Assembly: GCA_019915015.1 (NCBI GenBank)
Contig: JAHBBC010000002.1
Span: forward strand, 496,001-560,000
From: Auriscalpium vulgare
Lineage: Eukaryota > Basidiomycota > Agaricomycetes > Russulales > Auriscalpiaceae
DNA length: 64,000 nucleotides
Direction of reading: 5' to 3'
The translations under genes were made by a program, and so were the position numbers. The notes below the pieces were generated by a model. It did no database searches and was not told the DNA's origin. It worked only from the letters and a program-made list of their open reading frames with translations. Shown piece after piece: positions 59,492-64,000 of the stretch (its first letter is position 1; each line of letters starts with the position of its first letter).

Positions 59492-61618
59492 CTACCACAT
59501 CCGATTCCAGCGTCCTGGACTCGACGCATCCGGGCTCTCATACAGCAGCCCACGACCCCCACGCCCAAACAGGCCCGCGGGGCTCTCCTGCAGGGCGCTG
59601 CCCTGAGCGCCAAGGCGTGCGAGTTCGTCGTCGAGCAGCGCCGACGGGTCGTGCGGGTCGAAGATGCCGGGCGTGCGGAACGGGCTATCCTGCGCGCCCG
59701 GGAACGCGAGCTTGCGCGGCGTCGCAGGTGTGAACGGCGCGTGCGCAGACGTGCGCCGGCGCGAGGGCGTGCGGAGTAAGTTCTCCACATCGTCCGCAGA
59801 GGCGGTCGCCGGCGCGGGCGCAGCCTCCTTCTGCGGATCCGCGTCGCCGGCGGGGAAGGAAGGCGCGGGTGGGGGCGGATTGAGATGCGACTTGTAGTAA
59901 GCGAGGCTGGGAGAGGGGCTCATGTGCACGCCGCGATGGGAGAGTGGTGTGCGCATCGCAGAGAGCTGGTGGCCAGCGGAGGATTTTCTAGGCGGTGTTG
60001 AAGGTCGATGAGGGGGTGTGACGAAAGGTTTGGGCAACGCCTGGCGGTTTCTCGGTGGTGTGCATGGTCGTGGTGGGTTGCTCTTGGGCTGGGCTGCCTT
60101 ACGTTGCAGAGTGGGAGAATCAGGAGGGTATGGAAGGGCGTTTCTCTGACGTGATAAACGCTATTAGCACAGAGTAGGAAGACGAAGCGCATCCATACCT
60201 TGACTGGTGGTCGCTCGTGTGCAACATCTTCTTTGGCTTTTCGCGACTTGGCTTTCGCCTTCGTCACCTTCTCTGGGGTCTCCTGTGGGGCGTCCAGCAG
60301 CGTGATGCCAGGAGCTAAAGCATCCAGAGGAGCATCTTCTAGATCGACGATGTAGGCGCTGATGTCGACGGCAGCGCGCGCTTCTCTGATCTTGTCCAGC
60401 TCACTAGGTTCTTCAGGAGGTTCAGGAGGGCTGGAGGAGTTGCCGCTGGGTGTAAGTTCAGGGAGCAAAGACGACGACGACGGAGGCGGAATTGCATGTA
60501 GAGTCGGCGAAGGGAGTTCGTCGTCTACAACGAACGGGTTCACGTCGGCAGACAGAGGTGGGGTATCTTCTGCCGTGAATGGAAGCGCCGGAGTAAGTGT
60601 AGGTGTCAATGTAGGAGGCGCAGCAAATGTGGATGTTTCTAGAGCAAATGAAGGCGCATGAGGCATTCGTACTGGGGCAGTGGCCGCCGGCATGGAAGGC
60701 GAAGGGATTGGCATATGCTGATAACCTGGAGGTAGCGCTGGAAATATGACACCAACAGGCAGGGTGTGTGAATGTGGGTGGCCGTGCGGGTGGCCATGCG
60801 GGTGGCCATGCGGGTGGCCATGCGGGTGGCCATGCGGGTGAGCAAGGATATACGGCGCGTAGTATGGTTGCTGATGTGTTCCAGCATGTGGATGCGGAAA
60901 CAGTGGCGCGCTGAACGACAACGGAGGCACCGATGATAGCGGGATACCCATCTGCAAGGGCGGCCCTTGCTCCTGTGCCATCTCGGCCTGCAAGCTGTTT
61001 TTCTTCGCCCTTTTCGCCTTCCGTGCGGCTGCGTCCTCTGCAGGGCGCTTGCGGCTCGTGTAGCGCGCCTTCTGGTCCGCCATGTCTGCGCAGAACTCCT
61101 TGCGGAAGCCACCGCTGGCGAAGCACTCCAAATCTTGGTCGAAGATCGCCCAGAGGGTTCGTCCGGCGGCGCGGTCTCGCTGCACCTTTCGGAACACGAC
61201 GGTCGTGCTGAGAACGTGTCGGATCGAGTTCATCCAAGTCTGCTCGTTGCGTTTAAAGTGTGGATAGACGATAGTGATGAAGTCGTAGATCTCCTGCAAC
61301 GTCAAGCGATGCTCTCGAGAGGCCAGTATAGCTTGGCCAATGAGAGCGGCATATGGGAGGTCGGGCTTCAGCAACGAGTACGGTCCTGGAGGGAGTATAA
61401 ATGGGAGTTCGTCATAATCGTCTTCGGTGGGTTCGGGTCCCATCGGCCCCGGTGACGACACGATATTCACTATCGGCCGTGAAGGGCTTGACGATGGAGT
61501 CGACATTGCCGGGGATGAAGACATGACATGAGTCTTGTAATAATTGCGCCGAGGCGTCACTGGCGGGAAGGGCGATGCCGACTGAGGTGATGGTAATCTC
61601 AGCACACGCGCTTACCAT
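59492..61618 (-). CDS. forkhead transcription factor
   Basis: A forkhead domain lies at about residues 73-155: KPDLPYAALIGQAILASREH, RLTLQEIYDFITIVYPHFKR, NEQTWMNSIRHVLSTTVVFR and AAGRTLWAIFDQDLECFASG. Downstream are a bipartite basic stretch (TSRKRPAEDAAARKAKRAKK), a His/Pro/Gly repeat, Pro/Ser-rich regions and a C-terminal exon with repeated TP sites (RPSTPPRKS, LLRTPSRRRTS, FTPATPRKLAFPG). The helix-3 core NSIRH is intact. The best start is ATG 61618, with an intron directly after the ATG (GTAAGC...CCTCAG), giving MSASPFPPVTPRRNYYKTH. About 680 residues. Domain plan and TP-rich tail resemble cell-cycle forkheads (Hcm1/Fkh), but the exact orthologue needs a tree. Confidence 0.88.
60772..60842 (-). 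repeat. 12-bp in-frame repeat (HPHG) in forkhead gene
   Basis: Five to six near-perfect copies of GTGGCCATGCGG on the + strand encode the tetrapeptide HPHG on the - strand. The array is in frame, so it is a length-variable His/Pro/Gly tract. Confidence 0.9.
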
Positions 61619-61876
61619 CGGAAAAACGAGTTGCACGTACCTTCGCCGCAGTTGACTCTACGGAAACGCTGCGCAGTGATGACGCGGTGCTGTTTCGACG
61701 CGAACTTGAAGGGGAAGGCGACTCTGGACGCGGAATAAAAAGATCCTGCGACGACGGCCATCAAGAACGGCTTTAAAGGGAACAATGAGATGCTCCACAC
61801 ACCGAACGCGGAGTGATCTTCGTCGTAACGCTCTGATAAAGAACTGTGTCTCTGTAGTATCGACCCGCTCGAGGGG
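61619..61876. other. forkhead promoter region
   Basis: About 260 bp before the forkhead ATG. A - strand open frame (61612-61800, SISLFPLKPFLMAVVAGSFY) runs through it and might be a 3' exon of the next gene, but I find no convincing splice joint. Confidence 0.35.
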
Positions 61877-62497
61877 TCACAGGTGGTGGCGGGTTATCCT
61901 AGCGAGCGCGATGACGTTTAGTCGACGCGTAATAAAAAATGAGCAACGAGTATTTTTCACCTGCGGCGCGTCATCAGGCGTTGGCAGTACATCGTCAGCG
62001 TTCGAAACGCGTCTGGAGTCGCGTGTGCGCCTTGCGCTATGCGAGCGGGACGCAGAGAGTGATGGTGACCGCGGTAGCGCTGGACTAGCCTCCCGCTCCC
62101 TCTTGACGCGCCTGTCACGCTTGCTGCGCCTATTCTGCCGCTCAATAATCTGTTCCATGCTTTCAAAACGGCGAACAGATGAGGAGGGCTCTGCGAGCTC
62201 CGTTTTGACGGGCGTGATTGGCGGGGGCGACTGGCGACCTGATGTCGACGCGTCGGTTGTGGACAGAGAACGCGATTGGGAGGCTAATCGCGTCGGGGCA
62301 GGCGTAGGTGTGGTGTCCCTCTCGGTATCCAGCTGATCCTGTGGGAAGGCGCGGAGAGAGGCAGCGGCGTCGGTGGTCAAGAACTGGCGCATCTGGTCGC
62401 TGTGTCGCGTCAGATCGTCGCGTGTCAAACCGATGCTCTGGAGGAGCTGCGAGATGGGAGAAATCGGGTTTCGATGCTGGGAGGGCTGCTCTGCCAT
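61877..62497 (-). CDS. small Ser/Arg-rich protein, unknown function
   Basis: The start is ATG 62497 (MAEQPSQHRNPISPISQLLQ). The protein is polar and charged, with a basic tract QNRRSKRDRRVKREREASPA followed by SLSASRSHSARRTRDSRRVS, which looks like a nuclear localisation signal and a short RS-like region. An N-terminal helix (SIGLTRDDLTRHSDQMRQFL) is the only predicted structured part. The last about 27 codons before the stop at 61877 may be read-through of an intron starting at GTGAAA after DDAPQ, so the 3' end is uncertain. No family is recognised. Its start is 213 bp from the divergent AP-1 gamma gene. Confidence 0.55.
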   Translation of the reverse strand: MAEQPSQHRNPISPISQLLQSIGLTRDDLTRHSDQMRQFLTTDAAASLRAFPQDQLDTERDTTPTPAPTRLASQSRSLSTTDASTSGRQSPPPITPVKTELAEPSSSVRRFESMEQIIERQNRRSKRDRRVKREREASPALPRSPSLSASRSHSARRTRDSRRVSNADDVLPTPDDAPQVKNTRCSFFITRRLNVIALARITRHHL

Positions 62498-62710
62498 CAA
62501 GAGAGTTTAAGGAGCGCGGGGGACGCAGAGGGCGGGATGGGGGTCGAGCAGGATGTCGCAGAGAGCGAGCGTGGCCGGCGTGAGCGTTCGTCCTGCTTTC
62601 CCGTTATGGCACAAACTGATTTATTGCGGTCACGGGCGCGTCACTGTCACGCGGCCTTGAGCGACTCGGAGTTGCGCTGCCGCTCAGGCATTCGACTCTA
62701 AAGCGCGAGC

Positions 62711-64000
62711 ATGGTCTATCATAATCTCAAAGGTCCGTTGCGTCCCCTCGCTAGCATTCGGCTTTTCTGCTGACTTGCCCTCAGCCCTCATCAAGGGTAT
62801 CCGAGCATGTAAGGTCAGCAGTGTGCGGTACTGCGATCCGCACAGCAGCGTTAACTTCTTCCCAGACCGTCGCAGACGAACGCGCCCTCATCCAGCAGGA
62901 ATCCGCCGCCATCCGTGCATCTTTCCGCGAAGAGGACACATACGCTCGACACAACAATGTCGCCAAGCTGCTCTACATCCACATGCTCGGGTCTCCCGCA
63001 CATTTCGGCCAGATCGAGTGTCTGAAGCTGGTAGCAAGCCCACGATTCAGTGACAAGCGACTGGGGTATCTGGGAATCATGCTGCTTCTGGATGAGAGTC
63101 AAGAGGTTCTCACCTTAGTGACCAACTCTCTGAAGAAGTGCGTCCTCACCTTAGGCACCTCGTACACGAGCTGACATGCGTCATCATATTAGTGACATGA
63201 ACCACTCCAATATGTATGCCGTCGGTCTCGCCTTATGCACCTTCGCAAATATTGCCTCAGAGGAGATGTCGCGGGATCTGGTGAACGAGATTGAGAAGCT
63301 ATTGGGTTCGAGCAACACATACATCCGCAAAAAGGTGCGCCTCCCCAATCGTCCGACCCTGGCCTGTGTACTGACCGTCTCTTACCTAGGCGTCTCTCTG
63401 TGCCCTGCGCGTACTCAAGAAAGTTCCCGATCTGGCTGACCACTTTATCACCAAAGCGAAGAACCTCTTGACGGACAGGAATCATGGCGTGCTGTTGACC
63501 GCGACCACCCTCGTGATCGACATGGTACAAGTCGATCCAGCGTGTCTCGAGGAATTCCGCAATGTGCGTTACACAGCTGATACCTTTTTCAGTACATTCA
63601 CGGAATGCACTCTAGGCTGTTCCCCTGCTTGTCCGCCACCTGAAATCACTTGTAACGACTGGATACAGTCCCGAGCACGACGTCTCGGGTATCACGGACC
63701 CGTTCCTGCAAGTCAAAATATTGCGGTTGCTAAGGCTGCTTGGGAGGGGTGACACTCAGGCAAGCGAAACTATGAATGACATCCTGGCGCAGGTGAGCGA
63801 GCCCGCTTCACTCCGGATGAGTTTATTTATGGAACACCACCTGCGTATAGGTCGCCACGAACACTGACTCCACGAAGAACGTCGGCAACTCAATTCTGTA
63901 CGAGACGGTTCTTACCGTGCTGGAGATCGAAGCCGATAGTGGTTTACGAGTCATGGCTATCAATATCCTGGGGAAGTTCTTGTCGAACCGAGACAACAAC
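62711..64000 (+). CDS. APL4: AP-1 clathrin adaptor complex gamma subunit (5' part)
   Basis: Large subunit of the AP-1 adaptor that sorts cargo between the trans-Golgi and endosomes. It starts at ATG 62711 ([17 protein letters not shown]), spliced over a GTCCGT...CAG intron, followed by [20 protein letters not shown] and [20 protein letters not shown]. Further exons give [100 protein letters not shown] and [20 protein letters not shown], all of the adaptin N-terminal HEAT-like trunk. The gene is cut by the window end. The trunk continues and the hinge and ear domains lie outside. Confidence 0.95.

Overview
The window is nuclear DNA from a filamentous basidiomycete, most likely an Agaricomycete. 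Genes are dense on both strands and cut by many 45-70 bp GT-AG introns. Coding DNA is GC-rich. The gene set is typical of such fungi: F-box-like orphan proteins, a Rgd2/Rga8-type F-BAR/DEP/RhoGAP, a Zap1-like zinc factor and fungal MET5 sulfite reductase. No rRNA, tRNA, CRISPR array or intact transposon was recognised.

Layout. 1-2.4 kb: decayed copy of a vacuolar carboxypeptidase S (M20) gene. 3.0-3.7 kb: small multipass membrane protein (-). 4.2-9.0 kb: sulfite reductase beta subunit (-). 10.2-11.7 kb: F-box-like protein (+). 12.1-14.4 kb: amidase (-). 15.3-16.8 kb: tandem pair of related Pro/Ser-rich small proteins (+). 17.5-18.5 kb: DUF4112 protein (-). 18.9-21.3 kb: U2AF large subunit (-), divergent from FIS1 (+, 21.4-22.1 kb). 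22.6-23.9 kb: M50B-like membrane peptidase (-), divergent from histone H2A (+, 24.3-24.95 kb). 25.1-26.9 kb: FMN-dependent lactate monooxygenase-like enzyme (-). 27.7-28.9 kb: mitoribosomal mL44 (-), divergent from the F-BAR/DEP/RhoGAP gene (+, 29.3-33.3 kb). 33.8-34.9 kb: F-box-like orphan (+), convergent with a Zap1-like zinc-finger factor (-, 35.2-37.0 kb). 38.5-39.6 kb: lineage-specific protein (+). 40.9-43.2 kb: intact carboxypeptidase S (-). 43.4-47.9 kb: DNA ligase IV (-), divergent from a Gin4/Nim1-type kinase (+, 48.4-50.9 kb). 51.3-55.6 kb: SF3b subunit 3 (+). 55.9-56.7 kb: TMA16 (-), divergent from DNA polymerase epsilon subunit B (+, 56.9-59.1 kb). 59.5-61.6 kb: forkhead factor (-). 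61.9-62.5 kb: small Ser/Arg-rich protein (-). From 62.7 kb to the window end: AP-1 gamma-adaptin (+, cut off).

Most genes are unrelated housekeeping functions, not a pathway cluster. Two are spliceosomal (U2AF2, SF3B3). Two serve DNA replication or repair (DPB2, LIG4). The forkhead factor, the kinase and the DPB2 promoter touch the cell cycle.

The most unusual structure is a tandem duplication of about 298 bp at the junction of the convergent F-box-like and Zap1-like genes. Each gene uses the outer copy of its own 3' end, and the inner copies are changed or decayed. Other points worth following are the undescribed Pro/Ser-rich tandem pair, the M20 pseudogene with its intact paralogue 40 kb away, two genes whose first coding exon is only the ATG, and paired ACGCGT boxes between TMA16 and DPB2. 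All gene models are hand-spliced from sequence, so exon ends not stated as exact are approximate.
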